From: Aquilaria yunnanensis
Taxonomy: Eukaryota; Streptophyta; Magnoliopsida; Malvales; Thymelaeaceae
Assembly: GCA_039654915.1 (NCBI GenBank)
Contig: CM077596.1
Span: 2,604,001-2,668,000, forward strand
Length of the DNA stretch: 64,000 nt
Reading direction: 5' to 3'
The first letter of the stretch is position 1. Each line of letters opens with the position of its first letter. Under the pieces are notes generated by a model. That model was not told the DNA's origin, ran no database searches, and saw nothing but the letters and a program-made list of their open reading frames with translations. The position numbers and the translations under genes are program-made. Below are positions 46,410 through 57,628 of the stretch, piece by piece.

Positions 46410-47837
46410 TGTTAGTGTTGTGCCCAAAAAGCCAATCATGAGATGATTGTATTTTTGCACATTGAGTCATGATATTTTATTGAGGCATTAATCCAGCAAT
46501 TTTATTTGTTGTTTTGTTTCTGCGTAACGTAATAAACATAATTGTAACCCTAGAATAATGATATTCTTAAACGTCCCTAGTCTAGTATTATTGTGGAGCG
46601 GGTTGCAATAATACATAATGACTAGCATATGTGGAGACTAATATGAGATATGTAGTCTACATATGGGTACAAGTTGGAGAACTTGTGTACTGGACCGACC
46701 CACCATGAGAACACTTCATGGATCGTTATATGAGTGTCATAAGTGATTCTCATAGTGATCATGGTATATGTAGTCCTTCGACCTAAGATCAGCAAGGTTC
46801 CCTACATGTGAGTCACATACTTTGATACTTTCCTTTGTTGCTCGTAATTGAGTGAACTTGAAGGAGGTCATTGGGTATGTCACTGGGTATGTCACATATC
46901 ATGCGGAGGGATTTGTATGATCAAGATGGGATTTGTCCCTCCTATGTAACGGGAGTGATATCTTTGGGCCCCTTGATAGAGTGAGACTTAGAAAATGCAT
47001 GGCCATGCTCCGATGAGTTGATATATGATATCAATGTCGTCAGTTTAAGTTGGTCTACTCGGTAATCAAGAAACCAAAGATTGGACTATACGAGAGTGAC
47101 ACATTCCATGTCTCGTGCTTAGTCTTGATATCTTGGACAAAGGGACAATGGTATATATCGGTGATGATCATAAAGGTTTAGTCGATTCACCGACAATCTT
47201 GTCACTTGGGTAGCAATGATGTGTTACTAGACACCGCTCATTGCTTATGATCATAAATGTGATTTATGATCATTGCCAACATGGCAAGAGCCTATTGAGT
47301 CGCACACATAGAGCTATTTGGATCATTAAAGTGCATGGGCTAATTATTTGGGTTATGGTTTCACTTTAATTTCGTATTAATAATGGGCCAAGGAGTTGAG
47401 CCATTATTAAGCCCGAAATTAAATCCTAATTGGATTAGGGCTTTGAAACCCATTAGGCCTGGAAGTTGAGTCTCACTATAAATACAACTTTTAAGTGAGA
47501 AATTCGCAGGTCTCCTTGCCCTAGCCTCCCAAAAGGATAGCCGCACTCTTCTCTTGCAATTCCTTGGAGGACGCAAGCTAGCACTGCGAGCGCAAGAGAA
47601 ACGCATCTGCCGGGACACGGTGGAAGCGTGGTGATCCCGAGAGGCTCGTGTGGATACCATAGAGACCTGAACACGTCAACTGTTCAAGTTTTGTGATTCG
47701 ACTCTACAGTTGAGTGAGAGATCTCAACCGAAAATTAGGTATGAAATTTTCGAACACCCGGTTTACCCCGTTTCACTTGGATCCTGGAGGGTTTCGGTTA
47801 AATTTCGCTGTGCTGTTTGGCTCCCGAAACCCCAACA
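46410..47837 (+). mobile_element. Solo LTR A, nested in the TRIM array
   Basis: 1,428 bp from TGTTAGTG to CCCAACA, with a perfect 5-bp duplication AAAGT (46405-46409 and 47838-47842). It contains a TATA-like TATAAATAC near 47478 and no long ORF. No second LTR or interior is present, so it is the product of LTR-LTR recombination. The superfamily is not determined. Confidence 0.85.
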
Positions 47838-47857
47838 AAAGTCTCTCAGATTACTTG

Positions 47858-49251
47858 TGTTGGATTTGTTCCAATCAATTAACTTAAAATTTTGACAAAA
47901 ACAAAACATTTATGAAATACTAATGTGTTTATTTTTAGTGTGCAAGGTATTTAGACAAATTTACATGTTTTTTGAATGGTGTTTATTGTTTCTCAAATAG
48001 TTTGAAGTATTCCAAGTGTTGTTTATAAAAGAAGAAATTCATTGGAAGAAATCAACGTTGAAATCTAGTAGTTTTGGAGGTTGAAATCTAGTAGCTTTAG
48101 AGGTTGAAATTTCGTGGAGGTGTAATTCCAATAGGGTTAAAACTTTCAACTTGTTGAAACTGAAGTAGTTTTTGGCACCCAAGACGTTCTAGCTTCAAGA
48201 GCCTTCAAAGCAACAGGTTGGAACAAACCAACCGGTTAAATTTTGGAGGCAGAACCTCCCATAGCTATTGGAAGTGAAGAACAAGCAGTTGAAATGCATT
48301 AACAGGTTAGAAATTGCCATAAAAGTTTTCCACGTGAAAAAATTGTCTAGAAATCTTAAAAAATCCCAATTAAATTAATGTCAACTCAGATCACCACGTG
48401 GATTTAACACTAGCCTAGACAGAATTCTAGCCGTTAGGAGAAAAAGTTCACTTTTTGGTTTAAGACTCAGTTTTCAACAAGTTGAAAATTTCCAATAGGT
48501 TGAAAATTTCCAACCAATTGAAAACACTGGACAAAAACAAAAAACTATCAAATTTGACAGTAACGGTCACCGAATTTCTTAAGAGTTTTTTTTAACCTCT
48601 CTAGCTGCTTTACAACGGCTCTTTAACATTCCAATGGATGAAAATGAGTATAAATACATCAAGAAACAGTTTGAGAACAACTCTTGGCCATTAGAAGTAA
48701 AAATTCAACATCAAATCCAAGAGAAAGAGCTTACCTTGAGAAAATCATTAGTACTTTTGTACTTTCACGTGTATATCTAGCAAGAGTGCTATTGTGTGAA
48801 TTTATGAGCTTGTAAATATTTCAATTCTTAGAATCTTTTGAGTATAGAGTGGTTTCTAATGAGTCTTAAAGAAAACTAGAGATTGATTTCTAGTGAGTCT
48901 TAAAGAAAACTAGAGAATGGTTTCTAGTTAGCCTTAGAAAAAAACTAGAGTTTAGTTTGGTGTGAACCTTAAAGAAAACACCATTGTAATTTTGATCAAA
49001 ACATAGTTGAGGAACTCTTAAATGGGCAAGCTTAAAGAGGGGACATTGATTTCTGTTGGTGGAGTTGAACCTATATAAATCCCGGTGTACTCTTTCTTTG
49101 TCTCTCTTTATATTTTTCTTGATATTTTCCTCATATTTACTTGGTTCATTTTTTATCTTTAATTGAATGAATTTGGTTGTAAATTTTGATTTTACAAAAA
49201 AATTTTAAAAGCAATTAACTCTCCCACCTTTTGATTGCACTTGGGCCAACA
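47858..49251 (+). mobile_element. Solo LTR B, nested 20 bp from solo LTR A
   Basis: 1,394 bp from TGTTGG to CCAACA, a perfect 6-bp terminal inversion. It is flanked by ACTTG (47853-47857) and ACATG (49252-49256), a 5-bp duplication with one mismatch. Removing it restores ATTACTTGGTCCC, matching the homologous TRIM interior near 49945. The 3' part (GAGGGGACATTG, then CTATATAAATCCC) resembles R/U5 regions of plant copia elements, which is an impression only. Confidence 0.78.
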
Positions 49252-49299
49252 ACATGGTCCCCTAGACCATTAATTTCTCTAGTCGAATTACTTGACCAA

Positions 49300-49376
49300 A
49301 GTATTCTAAAACTTGTATCTATATATACAAATAAGGCTTCCCACATTTCTCTCATGTAAGATATGAGGATGTTACA
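49300..49376 (-). repeat. TRIM LTR 2, truncated
   Basis: Only the plus-strand right part (AAACTTGTATCTATATAT to GGATGTTACA) remains. The TGTAATGACC end is deleted together with part of the first interior. Confidence 0.65.
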
Positions 49377-49409
49377 AACTCTCCCTTATGTACTCAATGT
49401 TTTCATTGG

Positions 49410-49574
49410 TGTAATGACCTAAGTCTAGAATTGGTTAACAGAACACTTACCCATATCACACAGGTTATCCTTTAGATAAGGATAAACGCTAAGTGCTTAT
49501 GTTCTATAACTTGAGGCTATATATCTACATAAGACTTTCTACATTTTTCCCATGTGGGATATAAAGGTGTTACA
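49410..49574 (-). repeat. TRIM LTR 3
   Basis: 165 bp, TGTAATGACCTAAG...AAAGGTGTTACA on the plus strand. It is preceded by a 33-bp truncated interior and followed by the most complete interior (49575-49727). Confidence 0.8.
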
Positions 49575-49727
49575 AACTCTGCACTTATGCACCCAATGTC
49601 TTCGTTGGGGGTTATTCGGATTACGGCCCCCTAAACCAATAACCTTCAAAATCAACCCCCATAGACAATGCATGTGCACACTTAGTATGCCATATTATTA
49701 CGGTATTGGGTTAGCTCTGATACAATT

Positions 49728-49892
49728 TGTAGTAACCAAAGTCCAGAACCAGTCCACACAACACCTGCCCACACTATAAGGGCTATCCTTTGTGAAAAAG
49801 ATAAACAGTATGTGTTTATGTTCTAGAACATGTGTTTATATATCCACATAATGCTTCCCACATTTCTTCCTTATGAAATATGGGGTGTTAGA
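49728..49892 (-). repeat. TRIM LTR 4
   Basis: 165 bp, TGTAGTAACCAAAG...GGGGTGTTAGA, with the last C mutated to G. The minus-strand primer site TTGTATCAGAGC lies immediately to its left (about 49714-49725). Confidence 0.8.
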
Positions 49893-50046
49893 AACTTCCC
49901 TCTTATGTACCCACCTTTCTTGTTGGGGTCATTTACATTACTTGGTCCCTAAACCAATAACTTCTCTAATTGGAGCACTTGACTAGCTATCCAATCCAAG
50001 ATCAGCCCCGGTAGACAACACCTAGTATGCTACACCTAATACCATT

Positions 50047-50192
50047 TGTAATGACCTATGTTAAAAACTGTTCAACAGAACATATACATGAGTTATCCTT
50101 AGTGAAAAAGATAATCACTAGGTGCTTATGTTCTAGAACTTGTGTATATATATCCACATAAGGCTTTCTATACGAGATATGAAGATGTTACA
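50047..50192 (-). repeat. TRIM LTR 5
   Basis: 146 bp with an internal deletion of about 20 bp relative to units 3 and 4. It ends AGATGTTACA and is followed by the right CCCAA duplication. Confidence 0.78.
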
Positions 50193-50197
50193 CCCAA

Positions 50198-51480
50198 AAA
50201 GGAGAAGAAAATCAAATGCATTGATGGTAAGGTCGAGGTCCCTAAGTCCACCCCTTGGCCTCTCCATTTTTAAGTTCATCGATCCCTTTCTTATTTTTAT
50301 CGTACATGGTCCATGAATCCTGGATAGATATTGTTTCATTTTTGTTTAGTTTCTTAGCCCGATAAGGGGAATTCTCTGTTTCTATTTTCTTAGGTCTTGG
50401 ATAATCTTATATTATATCTTAGCTTGAAGTTTTGGTTTTTGACCGTTGAATATTATAACCTAAACCTGGTTATGTTTCTTGGTTTCAGTGATGTTTTAGA
50501 ATTTTAGTCCTAAACATTTTTTTAATTTCATAAAGTATCAAGCTTGTGAGGTTTTAATTTGCAAGTGTATATATAGAGAGAGAGAGTCCTGATTCTTATT
50601 CTTTTCAGGAATCAACCAATTGATTTCTTTTAACGAAATAAATTGCTTTGTTCATATTATGAAAGCAGTCAAATCATAACCTTTTTTGGAGCAAAAGTTA
50701 GATGGTGCATGAAAACAACATTAGTTTTGATTACTAGGATATCTGAGGATGCCTTTCACCTGCATATGGGTTTTAGGAATACTTACTTGTCTTAGTTATC
50801 CCGTTCGCTTACTTAGACTATTACCATAAAAAAAAATTTTGAAACAGAAGTATAGCCATGCTCTTTGTTCGTCTAGATTGGACCTATAACTACATTTTTT
50901 TTTTGTTAAATCCAAAAGCTCTGGGTGTTTGGGGTTAGAAAAATAAAGGTAAAAAAGTAATGTTAACGTTTTTTCCTTTTTCTCTTAACTGATGAGCTAA
51001 TAGAGTTAACAAAATTGGGGATAAGCGTAGGTCTTTGAATATGCAAGAGATAATGGTAGGTTAGGGTAAACCAGAAAGGGTTTCTATAAATTTTTCAAAT
51101 TTAATGCATTATTTTTATGTTTTTTGAATTTTTATCTAAAATTAATGTCATTTAAAAGCCAAAACTCTTAATCAATTAATAATTATTTCAATGATTTTTT
51201 CTTAAGATATTTCATGCCCAACCAAAAAGGAAAAGAAAAATCAATAAAAATACATAAGTTTTCCCAAAAAAAAAAAAAAAGGGCTAACAAATACTTGTGA
51301 ACTTCTTTATGTGTAAACTTCAATTAACATACAAGTTAAGTGAATAACCACTATAAATCAAAATAGTGACTAATAACTCATTTTTAAAAATCATGTCCAA
51401 CACACAATACTATAATCAAATACATTAAAGTTAATTGGCTCTTTACCTATGTTTATGGAACCTGCTTGGCATGTAATGAG
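50198..51480. other. Intergenic, no gene supported
   Basis: AT-rich with a GA microsatellite at about 50574-50586 and an A tract at about 51266-51281. Open frames are short and without domains. Confidence 0.5.
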
Positions 51481-52740
51481 TAAATTGCACGCATTAACCC
51501 CAACCTTCATTTTATTCGTTACATCTTCCTAACGTGTTTAAAATGTTCCATTTTTTATCTTTTTTTGGATAGAATCTGTTATCTTGGATGGAAAATGCCA
51601 TCTCATCATAAGCTTGTATGGAAAAATGCATTTTTAATCCCTATAAAAATTCTCTTTTCCAAAAAAAGCCTAGAACTTTTAAATCTAACAAAGATTTCCT
51701 CTCTCTTACCTCTCCCCTCTTTCCAGCAGCCTTATCTCCGACCTCCCTCTCCTCTAAATTGATATGTCACCAACTCCTACTTTAACTAGCACTAAATTGA
51801 TATGCTCTGCTGCATCTCTCTATCGTGAAACTGCCACCGAGATATCAACCGCTTTTCTCTGTTGTGAAATCGGAGCCACCGTCTGTCCCTCTCACTTATC
51901 GATCTCCAACCGAATCATGGTCTCTTTCCCTCGTTGATCTCCAACCGAATCAAAGCCACCATCGCATCTCCAGCTGATTCGAAGCCACCATGGCATCTCA
52001 GCCATCATTCTTAAATCATTTGCTCCCTTGGAATGCGAAGCTCTAGAATATCCCTCTTCTCTTAATCTTCCTCCTTTGTATCAGATCAACCCTCTAAACT
52101 TGCTCGTTGGTAGGATGAGTTCTGACGAAATTAAGTCCAATCTTTGGGAAGAAGCATCTGGATGCCTCAAATGGTTGGCTATAAAAAAAACCCAATTTAG
52201 TGGTTTTTGTGAGTTTCGAGAACATCCCGATGATGAGTTTGGAGTAGCTAATAGAATTTGCATGGGGATTGGCCAACAACAAGAAGCAATTCCTATGGGT
52301 AATTAGGCTGGATGTTGTTTTTGGCGAATCAGCAGTTTGGGAGGCTGGTGATATGAGGAGAGGGAGGTTGGAGATGGGGCACCGGAGAGGGAGGAGAAGT
52401 AAGAGAGGCAGCAGAAAGATGCAGTTTAGCACCGATGGGCAGTAGGTAGTGGTTGAAAAAGGCTATAATGTTATGAAAGTGAACATGGTGGTTTAATCAT
52501 TAAATTTCAAAGTTTCAAGGTTGTTTTATTAAAAAAAAATATTTTCAGTGGTTAGAACTAACATTTATCCCTATAATCATATACTGACATGTCATTTTCC
52601 ATCCAAGTTAATAGATTTCATAAAAAAAAAAGTTTAAAATGGAACATTTTAACCACGTTAAGGTGACACAACAAACAAAATGAAGGTTAGGATTAGAATT
52701 GGAATAGAATTAAAAGGTTAAGGTTAACGTGTGCAATTTA
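51481..52740. mobile_element. Long-inverted-repeat element with GC-richer core
   Basis: About 1.26 kb. Outer arms of about 130-170 bp are inverted copies. Both start TAAATTGCAC and share AACCTTCATTTT, GTT(T/A)AAAATGTTCCATTTT and TTGGATGGAAAATG. The core (about 51690-52450) is GC-richer and holds overlapping frames on both strands (52028-52306 +, 52094-52432 -) with no known domain. The structure fits a Pack-MULE-like element, but no 9-bp duplication is visible at the ends. Confidence 0.6.
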
Positions 52741-54043
52741 TCCTGACATATAACATTCAAAATGTAACAAATTTTAGTAAGTTTTGTGTACTTCTCACTC
52801 ACACTCACATCTTTATTCTTTTACCAATTCTATATGTTCTTTTGTCTGGTTGCTTTTATCAGTTTTATATATTTCTAATTAGTTCTTATTTATTTTTATT
52901 ACTTTTTTTCTTTTATAAATATTGTCTACTCTGTTATCAGTTTTTACATGTTCATTTGTCATGTTTGTTCTTACTTTTTCATTTTTCATATTTTTCTATA
53001 TTTTTAAAAAAATCTATTTATATCACATAAATGAGTTTATTATTTTTTATTGGTTCCTATTTTCTCTTGCAAATAAAATCGTTATTTTTTTTGTCTATGG
53101 CTGTTTGTTTTTATTTTATTTTTAGCTATTTATTCTTTTGCAAAAAATAGCTATTTTTATTAGTAGCCATTTATTCTTTTGGCTCAATATATTTTTCTCT
53201 TATAATTTTTTAAATATTTTTTAGATAAACTTTTTTTTGTCCTTTTATTATTATTTTTTTGATCTTTTGTGAGTATCTACTAGTTTTTTATAGAAATTAA
53301 TTATGTTTTTATCAGTATCTATTTGTTCTTTTGAGAAATTAAATGTTTTTTTAGTAGTGGTTATTATTTTGGTTCAACTAGTTATTTGTTATTTTATTAA
53401 TTAATAAATTTGAAATAAAATAAATAAAAATAGATAAATTAAAAAAAAATGTAATATAAAAATAAACATTGAAATAAAAATGAAAAGAAATGATATAAAA
53501 ATAAAAAAAATAAAAAAATTGAAGTAAAACTAGAAACAAAACAATAGTTAAAACTGGAAATAGTACAAAAAATAAAAAAAAATTGGAAAAAATGAGAAAA
53601 ATAAAATAAATAACTTGAAAAAAAACTAAAAAGTGAAGAGGTGTAAGGAAAACCAAGGAAAAACTAGGAGAAAAATGAAAAAAAAATTGAAAAAGAAAAA
53701 AAATGAAAATAAAAAATAAAAAGGGAGGTAGAAAATGCAAATGAAAAAATAAAATGGAAGGTGCTGGGAGTTGAAGCATGCCCTAGCTTGCTTTTTCTTG
53801 ATGTTTTTTAGCTACTCAACCTAATCTAAACTCTTGTATAAATCCAACAAGACAAATATAAGCAGGGGTGTTTATGATGCAGGTTTGACTAGGCTCACTC
53901 TAAATATAAACCGCCCCATAAAGGTGGTCGGGTTGCCAAATATAAACTCAAATGGAACCATATATCACAAAATTGCATTAAATTTTGAACCACATAAAAT
54001 GCGATTCAGTTTGATTCAGTATAACTTGTTTATAAAAGACCTA
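52741..54043. other. Low-complexity AT region with a strand switch
   Basis: The plus strand is strongly T-rich from about 52750 to 53400 and strongly A-rich from about 53400 to 53760. The Phe/Leu-rich open frames (52731-53030 +, 52922-53125 +, 53378-53779 -) are products of this composition and are not genes. Confidence 0.6.
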
Positions 54044-54565
54044 AATCCACAATTCACCCTTAAACTTTGCTAACTCGGACATTTAACTTTTTCAACTATG
54101 ACTTCGGGCAACTCAGTCCCTAAACTTTGTAAACTAGGACACAACCCATTTTATCTAACGACAATGTCCCTTTTTATTTCCATGGGACTTAAATGATAAT
54201 AACATTGAACAATGAGACTGAACTTGGCATTTTAGGATATTACTATTTAAGATGTCGACTTCCTCTGTAGCTTTGCATGCAGGAGGTCGGAGAGTTACTT
54301 TGAAAATTGGGAGTATCCTCAGCAAGCCAATTGGAGCTACGGAGGAAGACGACCTGTCAAATAGTAATATGTTAAAATGCTAAATTTGGCCTCTTTGTTC
54401 AATGTTACTGTCATTTAAGCCCCTAAAAAACCAAAAAGAATATTTTCATCAGTTAGAGGGGGTTATGTGTCCCAGTTTACAAAGTTTATGGGCTCAATTG
54501 TATTCAGTCATAGTTGAAGGGGCTAAGTGTCCGAGTTAGTAAAGTTTGGAAGTGAATTATGGATT
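54044..54565. mobile_element. Palindromic fold-back element with TA flanks
   Basis: 522 bp that pairs along nearly its full length (arms about 250 bp). Left AATCCACAATTCAC faces complemented right AATCCATAATTCAC. Inner blocks such as CTAACTCGGACA, AACTTTGTAAACT and AACATTGAACAA appear in both arms. TA flanks both ends (54042-54043 and 54566-54567), consistent with but not proof of Tc1/mariner. Non-coding. Confidence 0.65.
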
Positions 54566-55008
54566 TATGTCTGATAAATACTTATAAGTGTATAGCTATT
54601 ATGGGTTTAAATCATCATTATACACTTTCAATATGATTCAATTCTCTAATTTGAACAGTTATTCCACCGTATTACTATTCACGCATATTTATTGTTCATA
54701 TGCAGGGGTCACTGTTCACTACGTTTCACTATTCATACATGGGTTAGTATTCATCCATATTAAATAATTATTTTTTTATAGGTGAATAAAATTATGACAT
54801 CTCACAATTCTTGGACTAATGATCAAGGCCTTAAACATCTACAATTTCCAGTTTGTGATCTAGCCTAATTGAGAGATAAATGAGGCCAAATTTGGATTGC
54901 AAACACAATTAGTTCAAAAAAATTCTCACACTTGGCGACCCTTTACAAAAAAAATCATGTCTAGAGCTATGATTGTTGGAACTGATTGATTCCAAATTCA
55001 TACGAAAG
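54566..55008. other. Spacer left of the large palindrome
   Basis: AT-rich with several near-repeated 'ttcactattcat' phrases at about 54660-54760. The stretch 54973-55008 (starting TGTTGG) may be the true start of the left LTR, but it has no counterpart in the right arm. Confidence 0.4.
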
Positions 55009-56124
55009 CCAATACATAGATCTTCAACTCTACTTTACATGTTGAGAATCAGTTTGATCATTTTCATTCCTGAAATCTGATTATAAATTAGACTATTTGT
55101 GCTGTCGTGTGCTAAAGAGCAGTTTGGTAGAAAAATTATAACTTGGGCTATGAATATCGTTTTTGAATGATCAAGCTATCGTTTTGAAGCTAAATAAGAG
55201 ATCTACAAATTTTGTGCGTTGAAGAAGAGTTGAATCAATGTGTATAGTTGTTGAAAAATTAAATGAAATTTGAGCCGTCTTAGTTGAATTGTATTCACAC
55301 CTTGGTGGGGAAGATGAAATTAGGCTGGTTCTTAGGCCATTTTAGAGTTCTTTTTATCAAAGTTAGCTTTTCTTCTTTGGTTTTATTCTTATTTTCAATC
55401 CTGAAACTCTGTTCAACATGTTTTCTTCTTATTCTTCATTTGATCTTTCAATATATGTTTATTTCATTTTCATACATGTTGTTTACTCTTATCATGACTA
55501 ACTAATTTTTCTTTTGCTTAGGTGAAAGAGTGAAATTTTTGGTATAAAGGATATGGCTGATTTGAATTGCTCGTAACGTTAGCAGTATTTACTTACTTAA
55601 TCGATTTAACCACCCTCCTTGTTAAGTTGGAGTCTTGATTCATCATAGTCAATCATTAACATAAAAACTACTTGATTCTTTTTATAGAACATGGCTCCAC
55701 CGGCTATATGGGAATCTTGAATTATTGTTGACAAATTTAACATGATGGATACCTGAACCCATTAGCAAGTCTTGGCATTATAAAATCAATGAAAACTAAC
55801 ATTAACTCATGCCTAACAATTCTGAAATTTGATTACTAAATTCCTCAATTATGACCTCCTTTATATATAGATCTCGATTGAGTGACAAAACATGCTAAAA
55901 TTAACTATAATTAATATATTAAAAGTGAATCCTCTAACCTTAGCTATTTTATTTGAATTTCAGTTTTAATCAACATATGTTCACATCTTGCATAAATACT
56001 TTCTTTATTAAAAATCTATAATTTTTATTTCCTAATTCATTTTCCTGTGGATCAACACTCGGATTCTTGTGATTTTTTTACTTGCGACAACCTATACTTG
56101 GGTTACAACTGTTAAAGTGTAGCA
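55009..56124 (+). repeat. Left-arm LTR (plus orientation)
   Basis: It ends TGTAGCA at 56124, six bases before the primer site. The 5' limit is set by loss of similarity to the right arm; the real LTR may start slightly upstream at 54973 (TGTTGG). Confidence 0.65.
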
Positions 56125-56130
56125 TGTTCT

Positions 56131-56147
56131 TGGCGCTGTTGTCGGGG
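56131..56147 (+). other. Primer-binding site, left arm
   Basis: TGGCGCTGTTGTCGGGG differs at a few bases from the TGGCGCCGTTGCCGGGG complement of plant tRNA-Asp 3' ends. The right-arm copy (58641-58657) is better preserved. Confidence 0.75.
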
Positions 56148-56230
56148 AAGTAAAATTATAGTACAAGTTCATTTACTTTTCTTTTTTTTTTTTTATCTTT
56201 ATTTTGTTTTATTTTTATTGTTATTCGTAT

Positions 56231-56427
56231 GGAAGGTTAAACCTCCTACAATTTATTTTTTTGTTAATTTTTTTTTCTTTTTATTTTTATTATTTTTGAA
56301 TGGAAGGCTAAGCCTCCTATATTATATTTTCATTATATGGAAGGTTAAGCCTCTTATTTTTTTTATTTTCTTTTAATTTGGTGTTCTCTTTATTTTTTTT
56401 ATTATTGTTGAATGGAAGGCTAAGCTT
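56231..56427 (+). repeat. Four quasi-palindromic hairpin repeats, left arm
   Basis: GGAAGGTTAAACCTCC (56231-56246), GGAAGGCTAAGCCTCC (56302-56317), GGAAGGTTAAGCCTC (about 56339-56353) and GGAAGGCTAAGCTT (56414-56427). Each can fold on itself and they are spaced by T-rich DNA in the leader between primer site and gag. Confidence 0.85.
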
Positions 56428-56538
56428 TTTTTTTTATTATTCATATTTTTTTTCCTGTTATTGTTTTGTGTATGCATAAGAGCTTAGTCATGCACATCAA
56501 GTGGTAAATTAATAAGAGAGTCTTCATCTTCTTCAAAT

Positions 56539-56676
56539 ATGGATGTACACATTAATAACCAAGAGGATAATCATTCTTTACATAATTATCAAGATCGACC
56601 TAGGACCCCTAGAGAATACATGAACCTCATAAGAAAATGTCAATATATCTTTTTTATATATATAGTTTTCTTTTAA
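56539..56676 (+). pseudogene. gag N-terminal stub, left arm
   Basis: 45 codons starting MDVHINNQED with RPRTPREYMN near residue 24, then a stop. The right-arm copy reads INNQED and RTLREHMNPI. RTLREYMNPTR-type starts are common in Athila-like gag proteins. Confidence 0.6.
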
Positions 56677-56829
56677 GTTTCATTTCCTTTTCTTTTTCTT
56701 TTTTTTTTTATTTTCTTCCTTTTTCGGTTAAGTGGTAGATACGGTACTCTATGGCTTTCAAGTTGGTTATCTCAGTTTTTCATAATAACTGATTTCTTTA
56801 TCTTACCTCTCTAAATTTTCTTCTAAAAA

Positions 56830-57078
56830 ATGGGTTTTATTCTTTCTATTTTGATAAAACACTTTCCTTCTCTACCAATAAATGTTCTTAAAAAAATTTA
56901 CCAAGTTATATGCGAAAGATTAAGACTTTTGATATATAAAGGTATTCCTGAATATGTACGTTGGTTAATTGAAGCTAAGGTTCATTTAGCTGGTGAAATC
57001 TTAAATGCATTTGTGTCCCACATGTCTGGCCTAAGCAAAAGGTTTTATGCCAAAAAGCAAAGAACAAAGAGGTTATGA
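56830..57078 (+). pseudogene. Unidentified second ORF, left arm
   Basis: 82 codons (MGFILSILIKHFPSLP, then NVLKKIYQ, then RWLIEAKVHLAGE) and a stop. The following sequence to 57390 stays alignable to the right arm at protein level in one frame. It includes a Cys/His stretch CHKCGR-xCNTRC and a LTLKDPIYQFIKKLDE motif, interrupted by stops. I do not recognise the family. It is neither reverse transcriptase nor integrase. Confidence 0.5.
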
Positions 57079-57628
57079 GTTTGTCACAAATGTGGTCGAT
57101 AGACTTGTAATACTAGATGTCGTGCTTTAGGGATGGTGTCCGATAATCAAAAAGGTAAAATACAATTCATTAAGAGTGGCCTAAGTAAGGACTCTTCGAA
57201 TAATATCCAATTAACTTTTGACACGCATTCTCGTGGATTAGTACAAAATGAACTTCTTGGTTTATAGAGTATTTTTCATAAAGAACAAGAGTGTTACAGT
57301 TTTGGGAATCTGACTTTAAAAGACCCTATTTACCAGTTTATAAAAAAACTAGATGAGAAGGAAATCCCTGACTCATAGAAGGTGTTGAAGTAAATCTTCC
57401 TGTGGTTTTATGTTCAGTAATAGCTTCAACGCCTTCTATGAGTTGGGGATTTACTTTCTATCTAGTTTTCTTACAAACTAGAGAACAGAGTCTTTTAAAG
57501 TCATATTCCCAAAGCTGTAACACTCTCGTTCTTTACGAAAATACTCCATAAACCAAGAAATTTGTTTTGCACAAATCCACAAAAATGCGTCTCAAGAGTC
57601 AATTAGATATTATTCAAAGAGTCCTTAC

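Larger units (their letters stand above)
46205..50192 (-). mobile_element. Tandem TRIM array (miniature LTR retrotransposon multimer)
   Basis: Five LTR units of about 146-167 bp (the second truncated) alternate with short interiors, all in minus orientation. LTRs run TGTAACA...TTACA on the minus strand. On the plus strand they begin TGTAATGACC and end GTGTTACA. The interior after LTR4 reads TTGTATCAGAGC on the minus strand, a close match to the initiator-Met primer site. The interior ends in purine-rich AAGGGAGAGTT before the next LTR. The whole array is flanked by one 5-bp duplication, CCCAA (46200-46204 and 50193-50197). No coding sequence is present, as expected for TRIMs. Two foreign solo LTRs (46410-47837 and 47858-49251) interrupt the first interior. 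Confidence 0.82.

Noticed and set aside
52731..53779. Phe/Leu-rich frames that look like membrane proteins
   Set aside because: They are translations of T-rich or A-rich low-complexity DNA.
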